DNA of 64,000 bases from positions 208,597 through 272,596 of the forward strand of contig LUCM01006299.1 in assembly GCA_008360955.1 (NCBI GenBank), in the 5' to 3' direction. The position numbers and the translations under genes were made by a program. Below, in pieces: positions 14,001 through 23,600 of this stretch; positions within the stretch are counted from its first letter, which is position 1; the number at the start of each line of letters is the position of its first letter. The DNA is from Fasciolopsis buskii (Eukaryota; Platyhelminthes; Trematoda; Plagiorchiida; Fasciolidae). Below the pieces are notes generated by a model that saw nothing but the letters and a program-made list of their open reading frames with translations, was not told the origin of the DNA and made no database searches.

Positions 14001-17000
14001 CTGCATGTCAGTGCTGCAGTCTGTTGGAGCATATGCCGAGATGACAACTAAACTGCACTTAACACTACTATCCTTCCGGACACTGACTGATCCCTGCAGT
14101 CTCACGTCGCACATCGACTGTTGACTGGGATCCAATCTAAAAGGGCTGCTTCAGCCTTCTCGCTCATGACTGTTCCTACACCCAGCTGACCCACAGCTTG
14201 AGCTGCTTCGTCTCCTGAAGTGTGCAGGAAATATCTTGACGGGACATTTGGCGCAGTCAGTTCAATTACTCTACTCAACTCGAATCCTGAATCCGTGTTT
14301 CACTCACGCAGCTAACATCAATCGAAAGTGAGTCCAATGTCAGAGCGAAACACGTCTGTTGGCTAGCCTGCATTAAAGTGCGCACATTGAAGGAACCCAG
14401 ATGCAGAGGCTGACGAGGTTTGAGAAAATGTAAGCTAACAGACTGAAGACCAACTCCTACACTACTTGACAATAAACAGTTGCGAGTATCGGGCGTGTTA
14501 TCAATGGAGATACTATGGGTAGGCAGAAAGGGCAAACAGAATGGGTCGGAGACAGAAGAGACAGGTTGAATAAAAGAGAGGGAACTCTGAGCAGTAGCAT
14601 ACTTATCACTACCCACCCCACCTGCGTGCGATGCAATGGGCAGTACGGTCTCGATTATCCTGCGCGACGACCGATGCAGTATGGAATTATTTTTAGGTGT
14701 GTAACTCATGGGGAATAATGGACGGATACTGCTAGGGAGTCCAGCCGCTAAACAGAAGAACGATTAGGGTTCTCAACCAAAGCCTTTGGTTCTGACACGA
14801 ACCTGACGGCAAGGCAGCGGTGTATGTATAGCCGAGTGGAAGTCCATTTACTTGGATCAATTAGTCTTCCACTCGTTTTTCCGACTGAGTTGCTAACACA
14901 AATCAACCCAACTTGGAGGACCAAGAGACCATTTCGTCAGGCTTCTACCCATTGACCTTCCAGGCATGATTGGATCTTCGGCTTGAGATAAACCAACTTG
15001 TATGGCTCGTTGGGTCATGAAGGCTCGCAAGCCGTCACACCACGTTGAGGTGTAGTCTCGTTGTGACAGCCTGTGTCTTTGATGGATAACGGATTTAGGA
15101 CCAATGGCGCTGTTCATTCGATTTGATCCCAGTGCTAACTTGCAATACCATCTGTCGGAGTTCTTAGCTCTTCTGATAGTTCCTGCTCGCAAATGGTGCA
15201 AATAACCAGATTACACAGACGTTGAACATCTAACCGTGTCTGTAGCCAATGAGTTGCAGGGAAAATTGCATCAAAAGTAACGAATGGTCCGATTTTAAAT
15301 ATTTACGCCAGTAGTATTCACAGTTTAAAACGGAGACATGTCAGCAATAGCTTACCGCGATGTGATCGGTCTGACCAAAAGAAATTATAAAGTTAGAGTG
15401 CCATCTTACTTCAACGGAAATTCGTGCTAGGTGGTGATCAAAACAATCATCGTTCAGTGTTAAATAGTAAGGCAAGCCCCGATGACTGCTGCATTTTGCC
15501 CAGATCTGCGCGGTCCTACGAAAAGACTGGCTATGCTATGGGGACAGGAAATGCATCTAAACGAATGAAGAAAGAAAAATGCCATTGTAGCCAGCATATA
15601 GGATGCATTCTAATTGGACAAAAGCAATTTTTCAGCCATTCTAGTTAAGCAGAACATGATAATACGATTTCCGCTGTTCATGGTTCGTCGTTATGTCCTC
15701 CAATGTCTTCAGCCAGCTAGTTCACGGGTTTTTCGGACCCCATCCACGAAGAAGTGAGACACTTATTTCAATTAAGTTCCCTGTGCATTTTCTCACGTTG
15801 CCACGTCGTCTGCTGGACTTCATAAGGTTTCTTCCACTCCGTGGGGGGAATTCAAAATAGAACATGTTGTGATAGACGGGTATTCGCCATACGTAACACG
15901 TAACCTAACCAGTGCAATCTACTGAGTTTCATACGTCGAGATAATATGTTCCTGATGTGTTCCTGATCTTTACATTACTCACCCGATCACTCCATGAAGT
16001 CCTCGGGATACTACGTAGACATCGGTGATCGAAAAACCCCAAGCTACGAACATCGACACGCATACTCCATGTCTCGCAACCATACAATACAACTGAGTGC
16101 ACCGTGGCACAGCACAAACAACCTTACAACTTCGGTGAGACATCAGACCACAAATGCTTTGGTCCAGCGCACGCCGCTCGAGCTTTGGATGTAGGCGTCT
16201 TTATCTCTACTGCCTTGCCACCATCGTTCGATACGCAGATGGCAAGGTAAATGAAACGGTCCACAATCGTTAGTTCCTATCCATCCAGTGTTAAGTTCGG
16301 GACTACCAACGTCCAGTCTTGCAAGAGAAGTTTACACCTTGAAGGTGCAAAGCACATGTCGAACTGAGCCACATGCCTCGAGGGTCTGTCCAGTACACGT
16401 CGTGCATGGTCCGCAGATTCAAACAGGTACGCGAAGTTATCCGTATAATGTAGGTCATACAGCTGCTTTCCATTTACCAGTTCGACCTCCAAATATCGGA
16501 TAATTCCCAAATTGTCCTTCGTCACCTCGTCTGTGACAAAGCTGAGCAAGAATGGAAAGATAAGATACCCCTTTGAGAAGGGTTAGTCGTTTTGGACGAA
16601 CTTGACAGTTCACTGTATATTCTCATGAGACCGCAGGTATACAATTACTATGCCCGCAAAAGGTTTACAAAATTCGCTAGCGTGCCACCCCGGTTGAAAG
16701 CACTGAATAGCGCCATCCGGTGGAACACGCCTTGCAAGCAGAAAAAAACTATGATTGTAGGGCGGTGGTGTGTGGCGCGTTTTGAGTAACTACCGAAGAA
16801 CTAATATATGATCGGTTCAACCTCGACTTGGACAAAATCCGGCCTGCTGTTCATGGAGTTCACTCTCACGAACCGGCATCAAACAGCCTAGCATTATTGA
16901 AGCTGGCACATATTTGAATTAAAATAATCCTAAGGCGACTGCTGCGGTCACTCTATGACTCTTCCTGAAGATGGGTACATTCACAGACATCCCACGATAA

Positions 17001-20000
17001 CGAAATATGTTCCTCATTTTCAATATTACAGGACGAGGGAGTAAATGCGTTTGTCAGGGCATCACCCAGTTTAGAGAGAAACCAGGAGAGTTTGTGAGGA
17101 TCGGCCGCTTCTCTCCTCCTCGGTAGTTTGAGATTCAACTCTACTTCTAATTTCGTTAGGGAGTCGAGGGTCATCTCTCAAGGATTTTCTAGTTGTGGTT
17201 GTCGGACTAGCCCAACTGATCCCTGGAGCACTCAACTCAATGGTCGGGGGTCTGCAATCTGCCATGATTGGACCCTCCAGTTCTATCGTCAACGACTTCA
17301 CTAAATAAAGTTCGCCGCCCGACGGTGTCGCACATAAGCCGCTGTCGTTGTGTCCTAACCACTGTTAGAAAGCAGACATTTTAGTCCATTAGGATCAGCG
17401 ATTCTTGTGAGATTCAGTGTCTTTTGCGGACATTAGATTTATGACCACAGCCAAAATCTGCCGCTGAATGCATAGCCTAGTTGGGACGATCCCATTAGTG
17501 CTCTTCAAGGTTTTTAGTTCCTCGAATAGTTTCCGTTCATAGCTGGTGCAAACAGCCGAATCAGACATACACTGTTCATAGACCGGGTTTGCATTCTGAC
17601 TCGGTAGATATTAGGCTGTAGAAAAAATTCCATCAAAACTAATGTACGGTTCGATTCGATGTAACTGGATCAGTACGATCTACAGTTCTAGACAGAACCA
17701 CGCCCACTGTAGCTTACTGTCATATCTTTGACCTGACTCCAACAACCGGTCGAGTTAGAACACCATGTTGCTTGTGCTACATTAACTGTGTCCAACAGTC
17801 GTGCCCAACAAGAATGATTGCCTGCACAAACCTGAAGAACTTTTTCCCTTTTATCTGTTTGCTATGCATGCGAGACGCAAAGCCCACGTAAACAAGCTTC
17901 CAATCCACTAGTTTTTTAACTTGTGGATTAGACTCATCTGTCAGTGCTCTGAAGAACAATTGACGAGTTCGTCATAAAACTAATCTCCTTGCGTATCGGT
18001 ACTACACTATATATGGGAGTGCATACTGAGATGACAATCAGTTTCCGCTTAACACAACTAGCATTCCGGACGACGATTGATCCATGCAGTTTCACGACTG
18101 TTAACTTAGATTAAGTCCAAAAGACCTTGTTCAGCCTTGACACTCAAGAATATTCCTACATTGTGCTGACTCATAACTTGAGTTGCTTCGTCTCCTGAAG
18201 TGTACAGGAAATATCTTATGTGCAGTTAGTTGAATTACGCTATTCAGAACTTGAACTCGTGTTCCAGTAAAGTGGCATATATCCATTGCCGGGGCTAAAC
18301 ATGCCTGTTGGCCAAACTGCATGAGAGTGCGCACATTGAAGGAGCCGAGATTCAAGGGCTGGTGAGGCTTGAGAAAATGTGAGTTTCCAGATACATGATA
18401 CCATTTGACAATGAACCGCTGTGAGTACCAAGAATTATTAGTGTTGGTGTTATCAGTATGCAGAGTAAGCAGAGATTTAGATATAAAGAGAAGAGACAAG
18501 TTAAGTAAAACATGAAACTCTGAGAATAATTATACCGATCACTACCCAGCCCGATCAATGCAATGTGCAGTACAGTCCTGATTACCATCTGCGACTAGTG
18601 ATTCAGCAAGGAATTATTTCCAAAGGTAACTCGTGGGGACTAGTGGACGGATACTGTCAAGGACCCCAGACGCTAAGCAAAAGAACGATTAGGGTTCTCA
18701 AAAAGACTTTAGTTCTAACAAGAACCTGACCGCAAGGCAACGGATGATAGGCGGATGAGTGGAACCCTATTAGCTTGAATCGCTTATTCTTCTATCTATT
18801 TTTCAAAATGAGCCGTCAGCTCAAACCTACCTCAAACCTGAAGGACCAAGAGACTAAGTTGCCACGTCTCTACCCATTGATGTTCCAGAAATGATTGGCT
18901 CGTCGGCTTCAGACAAGTCAAACAAGTTCTCTACCGCTCACAGGCACGCAGGCCGTCACACCACCTCAAGGTGCCGTGTCACTGTGGCAATATGGCAACA
19001 GCACTATTCTTGGTTGTGAAACTCCAGGTAAAAAAACTATTCAATAAAGTATAAGAAAACACTCGAAAACCGTGCTATGGTTGAGGTGAAAATTATAGCC
19101 TAAAACTAATGTGCACAGTATTCAAGGGACGACTACCGTAGCACGAGGACATGCACGTTGTTAACGCAACCGTTATAGTTACCATTAAGGTAACCATTCA
19201 GAAGCCCATATCTGGCCGCATTCGCTGCTCTGCAAAATGTTTTACCTCGTCATACTTATCCAAGTAGAGCAATAAAATCTGAATGGGTGAAACCAATAAC
19301 CGGAAATCATGATGCGAAACACTTACATTATCTGAACTTGACGATCGTCCGGTATGGGATTTTGAAATCTCACAGTCCATTCGCCATTCTCGCAGTTGAT
19401 GAGCACGTTCTAAGGTTAAGGCATGATTACCTTATTTAGGTCTTCTCTCGGCTACGAAACAAAAGCAAACCTTGGGATTTGCCTTTGAGCACCTGCTTCA
19501 GTTGCCTCCAGTTTGAGTTCCATGCAGCATAGGCCGGTGATAAACTACTCCCTTCCGTTTTTACTTTCGCGACAGACCGTGTTTCGGATTCTGAAGACTG
19601 TGTAGGCTAGTTCGTGAAGAAACGTTTTACCTGCCTTTATGGAAATCACATCTTCCGTCGTGGGCAGGCTGGCGTTGGGAATTATTCTGGCTGTGAAATG
19701 AAAGAAAAAATCGAGTGGATTTTCAGCCGTGGACATCTATATCTACATATACCCACTATCCATAAACATTGTTGAGTTTACCTGCGATCTGCATCTTAAT
19801 CCGCTTGACTGTATCCTTTCTACTTAAGTTCATTCATTGCGATCTACTGTTAATAAGAAACATGCGAAAGCCCAGTCCTTACAGTTTGGTCTAAAAATAC
19901 CGTTCCATAAACAAGTAAACTTTAAAAATCTACCAGTCACGATATGACACCTGAAACGTTCGAGGTATGTAGACTGGAGCTTTTATTTCCATAATTAAAC

Positions 20001-20632
20001 AGTCAGAAATTTATTATCCCAACTAATCGCAGTTTGTTGTGTGGTAAACTGTGGTATTTAAACATTTCACAAATTTAAGTTCTATCGCCACCATCTAACC
20101 TCCCTTCTTAAGACATTCCCGAAAAAGCACCTATAAATTCCCAAAATCGTCAGGTGTAAGACTAAAAACAGGCCCAAAAACACTAAAATCATATCTTAGG
20201 TGGACAATTTGCGAAGTATTAAGTCCCCAACCGCAAGAGGATAGTTAAATTTATTTAAAAGCTACTAAAATCACGGATGGTGGGCCTTGCATGTTATTTG
20301 AAGTGCTGCGCACTACAGGGTTCCTGCAGTACAGAAAACATTGATCAGTACTTTGACATAATTATTGCATTTCAGCCTAAACTTTTAAGACTTTCATATG
20401 ACTGAAATTAACTTGATATTTCTCGTACATATGATTGAATTGCATTGAATAAAACATCGGAATAAAAGAACACCCTTCCGAGTAATATATGACGCCCTCC
20501 ATTCGAATTTCATGTGAATCTTTCTCACTGTTAGTACACGTACATGCTGTTCTAGATTGCACCTGAAGTTGTTGTTCGAACATATCACCTTCGGGAACTT
20601 TTTTTACGAGAAATTCACCGTGGACGACCAGT
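1908..20632 (-). CDS. Coiled-coil protein gene, five candidate exons on the minus strand, partial
   Basis: In minus-strand order the exons are 20632-20544, 19690-19631, 19409-19327, 7031-6883 and 2019-1908. Exit phases 1, 1, 0, 2 and 0 match each following entry phase. The last two are convincing: heptad-like, Glu/Gln/Arg-rich coiled coil (ELELYRRQMTDQRRELENYR, then EAEKKYRNCQAQLEEV). The three upstream exons are shorter and rest on splice sites and phase only. I do not recognise the family. Exon one (LVVHGEFLVKKVPEGDMFEQ) could be beta-rich, but I would not name a domain. The 12.3-kb intron between 7032 and 19326 holds the RTE-like LINE cluster, and the 4.9-kb intron between 2020 and 6882 holds the CR1-like LINE. 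Start and stop codons are outside or unseen. Confidence 0.6.
2276..2330 (+). repeat. Fragment of CR1-like LINE, C-terminal
   Basis: The frame reads CADKILSDITHPLEFGLS, which aligns with CAHKILSDPSHPLHDDFP at about 5087-5140 in the longer CR1-like copy. The remainder of this copy is too decayed to delimit. Confidence 0.5.
2640..5432 (+). mobile_element. Decayed CR1-like non-LTR retrotransposon
   Basis: Frames broken by stops and shifts show, in order: endonuclease (about 2790-3080, LYIQSFDIYRMDRQYS; about 3145-3400, NIIAGDFNQ and STLDRIVTKQPELF); linker to 3640; and reverse transcriptase (3840-5020). RT landmarks are VTIVPIPRS near 4040, CAFLDLSSAFNSVPRSLL near 4280 (motif A), HADDIAFCW near 4550 (motif C, here ADD) and SVKYLGITIDKNLRWSSHI near 4770. 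The C-terminal CAHKILSDPSHPL part ends near 5290. The element closes with an AATAAA and an (AATAC)n tail at 5408-5430, short tandem repeats being typical of CR1-clade 3' ends. It sits in an intron of the minus-strand coiled-coil gene. The 5' limit is approximate. It cannot be active in this state. Confidence 0.82.
5433..6882. other. Intronic sequence, nothing recognised
   Basis: This lies between the LINE tail and the coiled-coil exon. Open frames are short and carry no motif. AT-rich throughout. Confidence 0.5.
6883..7031 (-). CDS. Coiled-coil exon
   Basis: On the minus strand a pyrimidine-rich tract ending CCAATCAG precedes CTTTCTCAAGG. The exon runs 149 bases to GCTCG/GTAATG, entry phase 0, exit phase 2. 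It reads LSQGELELELYRRQMTDQRR and then ELENYRFKVIQLNKESKARQ, an almost proline-free, charged heptad pattern typical of a parallel coiled coil. The split last codon (CG plus A of the next exon) gives Arg, so the phase agrees exactly with the exon at 1908-2019. The protein family is not recognised. Confidence 0.75.
7032..10855. other. Intronic sequence with two TA tracts
   Basis: No coding motif was found on either strand. TA tracts lie at 8206-8224 and 9230-9249. It forms the first third of the 12.3-kb intron inferred for the coiled-coil gene. Confidence 0.5.
10856..11460 (-). mobile_element. RTE-like LINE fragment, reverse-transcriptase end
   Basis: The minus strand reads CKVLLQDSMTVVPSRQLDGEEQ then HFTYLASC, a diverged version of the KLLLQDWTTAAPNLILDGEE...FTYLGSC block in the better copy at 11922-15070. 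The part toward 10860 corresponds to the region after the RT palm. It overlaps the RT region that the neighbouring copy also carries, so it is a separate insertion. Confidence 0.65.
11953..12639 (-). pseudogene. Reverse transcriptase ORF piece of the RTE-like LINE (palm and thumb)
   Basis: A 228-codon open piece contains RT motif B region GVRQGCPIFPFLFNFVMDE, the catalytic YADD box in LDYADDVVRLFKSAY, and the FTYLGSCVFDDGSSGVEVS block. Its N-terminal residues come from a shifted frame created by the motif A deletion. Reverse transcriptases of this type copy element RNA into a nicked chromosomal target. Bases 11922-12510 are almost identical to 41351-41936 in opposite orientation. Confidence 0.85.
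13848..14709 (-). pseudogene. Endonuclease domain of the RTE-like LINE, broken
   Basis: Two open pieces (14709-14275 and 14135-13848) hold the apurinic-type endonuclease signatures LGSFNVRTLMQASQQTC, CVSETRIQDSS and, after a break, VISAYAPTD then VVVVGDFNAQVG. GDFN contains the conserved Asp and Asn. The break between the pieces includes stops near 14140-14275. The N-terminal piece is repeated with about 95% identity by eye at 39455-39745. Confidence 0.78.
15075..15428 (-). mobile_element. RTE-like LINE fragment, endonuclease-RT linker
   Basis: Bases align with 13395-13800 of the neighbouring copy, for example tttgatggataacggattta with the tttgatgaacgctagatcta stretch, and the aatggtccga and gaaattcgt blocks. 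It lies between the 5' end of the 11922-15072 copy and the 3' tail of the 15430-18990 copy, so the cluster was built by successive insertion or rearrangement. Confidence 0.6.
15430..18990 (-). mobile_element. Older full-length-like RTE-type LINE copy, heavily decayed
   Basis: Minus strand: the 5' region 18990-18600 shares the agaacgattagggttctca block. The endonuclease start near 18380-18240 reads LGSFNVRTLMQFGQQAC. The linker is about 17700-17280, the RT start about 17174 (EVELNLKLPRRREAADPHKL) and the RT palm 16549-16277 (LSFVTDEVTKDN, LHYTDNFAYLFES where YADD should be, KLLLQDWTLVVPNLTLDG). The C-terminus is around 16117 (VVLYGCETWSM). The 3' tail at 15430-15480 matches the tails at 40481 and 44500. 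The catalytic box is lost and stops are frequent. About 3.56 kb long, which probably approximates the element's full size. Confidence 0.75.
19327..19409 (-). CDS. Candidate exon of the coiled-coil gene
   Basis: The acceptor is TTAACCTTAG/AACGTG and the donor GATAAT/GTAAGT (strong). In the frame that carries one base from 19631-19690 it reads ERAHQLREWRMDCEISKSHT and then a Ser-rich GRSSSSDN, exiting in phase 0 as the next exon requires. A second open frame (NVLINCENGEW...) also exists but has no phase-compatible neighbour that I could find. The choice of frame is therefore an inference. Confidence 0.45.
19545..19630. other. Short intron between candidate exons
   Basis: Bounded by GTAAAA on the 19631 side. 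An optional exon at 19471-19544 (frame SPAYAAWNSNWRQLKQVL) would need the alternative frame of the 19631-19690 exon. I kept the model without it. Confidence 0.3.
19631..19690 (-). CDS. Candidate 60-bp exon of the coiled-coil gene
   Basis: An excellent acceptor (TTTTTTCTTTCATTTCACAG) and a usable donor (GGCAG/GTAAAA) bound 60 bases. Two of three frames are open; the preferred one reads RIIPNASLPTTEDVISIKA, entry and exit phase 1, compatible with the candidates on both sides. If the other frame is used, a further exon at 19471-19544 could be included. The splice signals are better supported than the frame. Confidence 0.42.
20544..20632 (-). CDS. Candidate exon of the coiled-coil gene
   Basis: The acceptor is ACGACGGCAG/ACTGGT and the donor ACAGCAT/GTACGT. 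The open stretch reads LVVHGEFLVKKVPEGDMFEQ then QLQVQSRTA, exit phase 1. A second donor (CTTCAG/GTGCAA) is available 17 bases upstream but would break the phase with the next candidate. The alternating hydrophobic pattern looks like beta strands. This is the least certain exon of the model. Confidence 0.35.
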
Positions 20633-23600
20633 CTGCCGTCGTGAAGTGCAGACCGCAAGAGTTAACCTTGAGAATCAAACGTGCGTATAATGACCTAACG
20701 CATGAGTGACCGCGATGAAACGAAAGTCCAGTTCCGTTCAACCGCCACAAGGCAGAAGAGAGTGCAACTGTTATTCAAGCGTCCAGGGTACTTTCAACTG
20801 TATGAGCAAACGTTGTGCTGCAACAGGTTTATCGTTAGTTTCAATTTGCTTCGCCGCAGAAATCACAAAAATAATAAAGTAATGAAAGCCCTTTCTCACC
20901 ATTGAATTATAGGAATATATTTTGAGAACATTAGTTTCCAATTTTTGCTGGCGATATTTAACGACGCTTGCGTGTGTTTTGTAACTCCCTTGTTCTTATA
21001 TGCTTTATGGTGGTTTGATGTATAAATTGTTTCAATGCTTCCGCGCCCTCGCTGCTTCCAACTAACAGTGATAGCTCGTTGAAAGTGATGTGCACCTTAA
21101 TGCAAGCAATTTTTACATTCATTTATCTTAGAGGTTTTTGACTAAAGCTTTGCATCGTTCTTTAACATCTAATTATTGGTAGTCTGGTTGCACACGCCAT
21201 CATGATCTGCCTCGTCAAACCCAGGACAAATTTCGACAGTAGTCTCATATTGCCCATGAATATATGCTTCTTAGTGGGCATCAATTTCGGTCTTCCATTT
21301 TTGTGTGCAAAAGCCTTGAAGTCTTGTAGAGTTACTGAGCTTTACATTAGTCTACTTCGCGCTGGGATGAAGGAATACAAAGGCTCAGAATGGACTACTG
21401 AGTTTTCCAATGCAGTGCGCGAAAAATGGCGTCAAAATCCGAGAAAATTACGGTCTGCATTTCTGTTTAAATAATGCCGTTTAAGGGCTTTGTTGAAGAT
21501 TGTCTAACTTTTCGGTTTCTTGAACTGAGTGTCGAAAACACAGAGGCTAGTTTGGAGTCCTGTATTCAGAGGGGGATACGAATTCGTGGACTATTTCGCA
21601 TGATAGCAATGCAAACCCAATGGATACCGGATCACTATCACTTTTATTTTCAAGTCATCTACTTCTTTCCTTCCTTATTAGCCACGGAAATATATTTAAT
21701 ATTGTCTTTACATGACTTCCATCGACCCACTTTAATGACGGCTTCAAGGGCCAAGTGGAATAAACGGCGAAAGATGGATATTGCCACTCGGCTTTCTAAT
21801 CACACCTGAAAATCCATTTTGGTAGTTCTTTTCCCTGCAACACTTCGACTTGAAATTGGATTGCTGAATTCAGTTACCTACACTATCGAAAGTATACGGA
21901 CTAAAAGCAGTTGCTAAATTGGCTCCAACCCAAGATAAGCGAACAAACAACGAGAAAATCAAACGGACGACAAACAAGTTATCGCTTATTTACAACCTAG
22001 AGGTTTGTATAGAAAACTGAGCATATCCCGATCAGCCCTGCCACCTCACAGGGTTGTTTGCATTTCAGAGCCTTTTATAGTTACGGTTCTCGCCTGTTGG
22101 TTGCCTATGTAGACAAGCTTGAGGTCATGTCGGATAGCATCACGTGACTTTCATGTTAGTTCATCACATGCTTCTTCCTCAACAATTCTTCGTCCCTAGA
22201 AACGTTGGCACAATCGAGGGGATTGCATTGTTCGCTTGCCAAATTGAATTTTTCGCCTTTACCCGTTCAGCATTATGGCGAGTCTAGAATCCATTTTGTA
22301 TTCTGAAACCCGAAACTAAATTCTTCAGTGTCAAATTTCAGCTGGCGTCTGAAGCATCTTGGTCTTTCGCGTTTTTGACCTGATATTGTTTTCAACCACT
22401 CGAGCTGTCATTTGATTTACGAATTCCAAATTCTAGACGGCATCCAAAGTTCAAATCATTTGCACGTGGTCCTGAAACTAATCGTTCATGAAAAATTGGA
22501 ATGCGCTTCGTTTCAGGCTGTACAGTGTAGAAGAAGAACCAGACTCACTGTCAGCCCCAAAAGCACCTAAAAACACTCCATCAAAACGCCCACTACATGT
22601 CAGACAACGCCTGGATTTTTACCCAAATATTTTCATCTTGTGAAACTTCTGCGTCTAAGAGTGGGAATATCCTGACTTCATCTACCAAGAAACCACGGCT
22701 CTTCTTGGTTATTGCCATATGGGTAATAGTACTTGCCGCCCGTCTATTCGTGGTTAGGCTCAGCCTAAACTAGCCCATATTATACAATAATGTGAACCTT
22801 ATATATAAACATTAATATCCCTGAATTCTTCTACGAATTGCATTTAGGCCAAGATCCCCAGGTCCGTGTGCTGCTTATGCGCGTTGTTCACCTTTCAATC
22901 CAAATTATTCTCCATTTCATTTGCAACGGTACGTTTTCCATGTCCGTTTTCACAAGGTGGGACAAATAACCCATAGCAAAGCGATCCTGGGCCCTATACG
23001 TTTCACGTGGAAACTTGAGGATTGGAGAAAATATGGGCAGTCCGAAAAGGCCCCCTCCTTTTGCTAAAATTTTCACTTGTGTTAATCGGACTAACATTGT
23101 CTATTGGCTTTGTGGGAGATGAATAAGAGTTAGTGTTTATTACCCACGTGGCCTATGACACGTCCTGCTTATGGGTGACCTTTACAAAAGTCTCGAAAAC
23201 AAATTCCGCTAGGCATTTTTCGATTGCCGGACGGGCCTGGCGATGTAACGTACAGAGCTTTATATCTCCAACTGTCGACTCTTCTTTATTCTGCCGCTGT
23301 TCTGCCTAGCCGGTGAACCTGAAGGCACATGCATTTTAGTTCTGTCACACATTTCTTTCTAAAATGGGTCGCTTTGTCACTGTCAGTAAATACCTTCCAC
23401 CAGGCCATTCTTGCTGTTTTCTAATGAAGAACCCGTAAACCATAATATGCCCACTGGCACCACAATTCACATTTCCGCCTTTCTATCGTCTTATCTATTT
23501 CCGCTTCCTTTATATGCACAGGGGCTAGAGCCATTGCAGTTGATAAGCACTACAATCATATAGGATACCGTCAATATTGAACCGCTTGCATCTCCAACCC

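Larger units (their letters stand above)
11922..15072 (-). mobile_element. RTE/SR2-like LINE, nearly complete coding region, 3' truncated
   Basis: Minus strand, in order: 5' region 15072-14710; endonuclease 14709-13665 with LGSFNVRTLMQ, VISAYAPTD and VVVVGDFNAQVGKLG; linker 13664-13059 (WWVKVAEEMEVAS, WAEHFKDQFS); and RT 13022-11953 with GKAAGPDELPPVLF, LIIPIFKKGTRSDCSNHRGI, QQAGFRPGQGCIDQIFTL, GVRQGCPIFPFLFNFVMDE, LDYADDVV and FTYLGSC. RT motif A is broken: after TIVVFLD the IRAAFDS stretch seen at about 41136-41160 is deleted with a frame change. Stops or shifts also separate the ORF pieces, so this copy is dead. It breaks off at 11922 in the middle of the C-terminal region. Clade assignment (RTE, like schistosome SR2) rests on motif style only. 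Confidence 0.85.

Noticed and set aside
19471..19544. Possible extra exon (SPAYAAWNSNWRQLKQVL frame)
   Set aside because: The donor GTTTGC is weak, and including it forces the less protein-like frame of the 19631-19690 exon.
19327..20632. Small heat-shock (alpha-crystallin) domain suggested by DGRLVVHGEF and following strands
   Set aside because: Resemblance is limited to one short stretch, and the exon frames that would complete the fold are not phase-compatible.
21202..21809. Two adjoining plus-strand ORFs of 90 and 111 codons
   Set aside because: No recognisable domain, no splice sites and no coding-like composition; likely chance open frames in AT-rich DNA.
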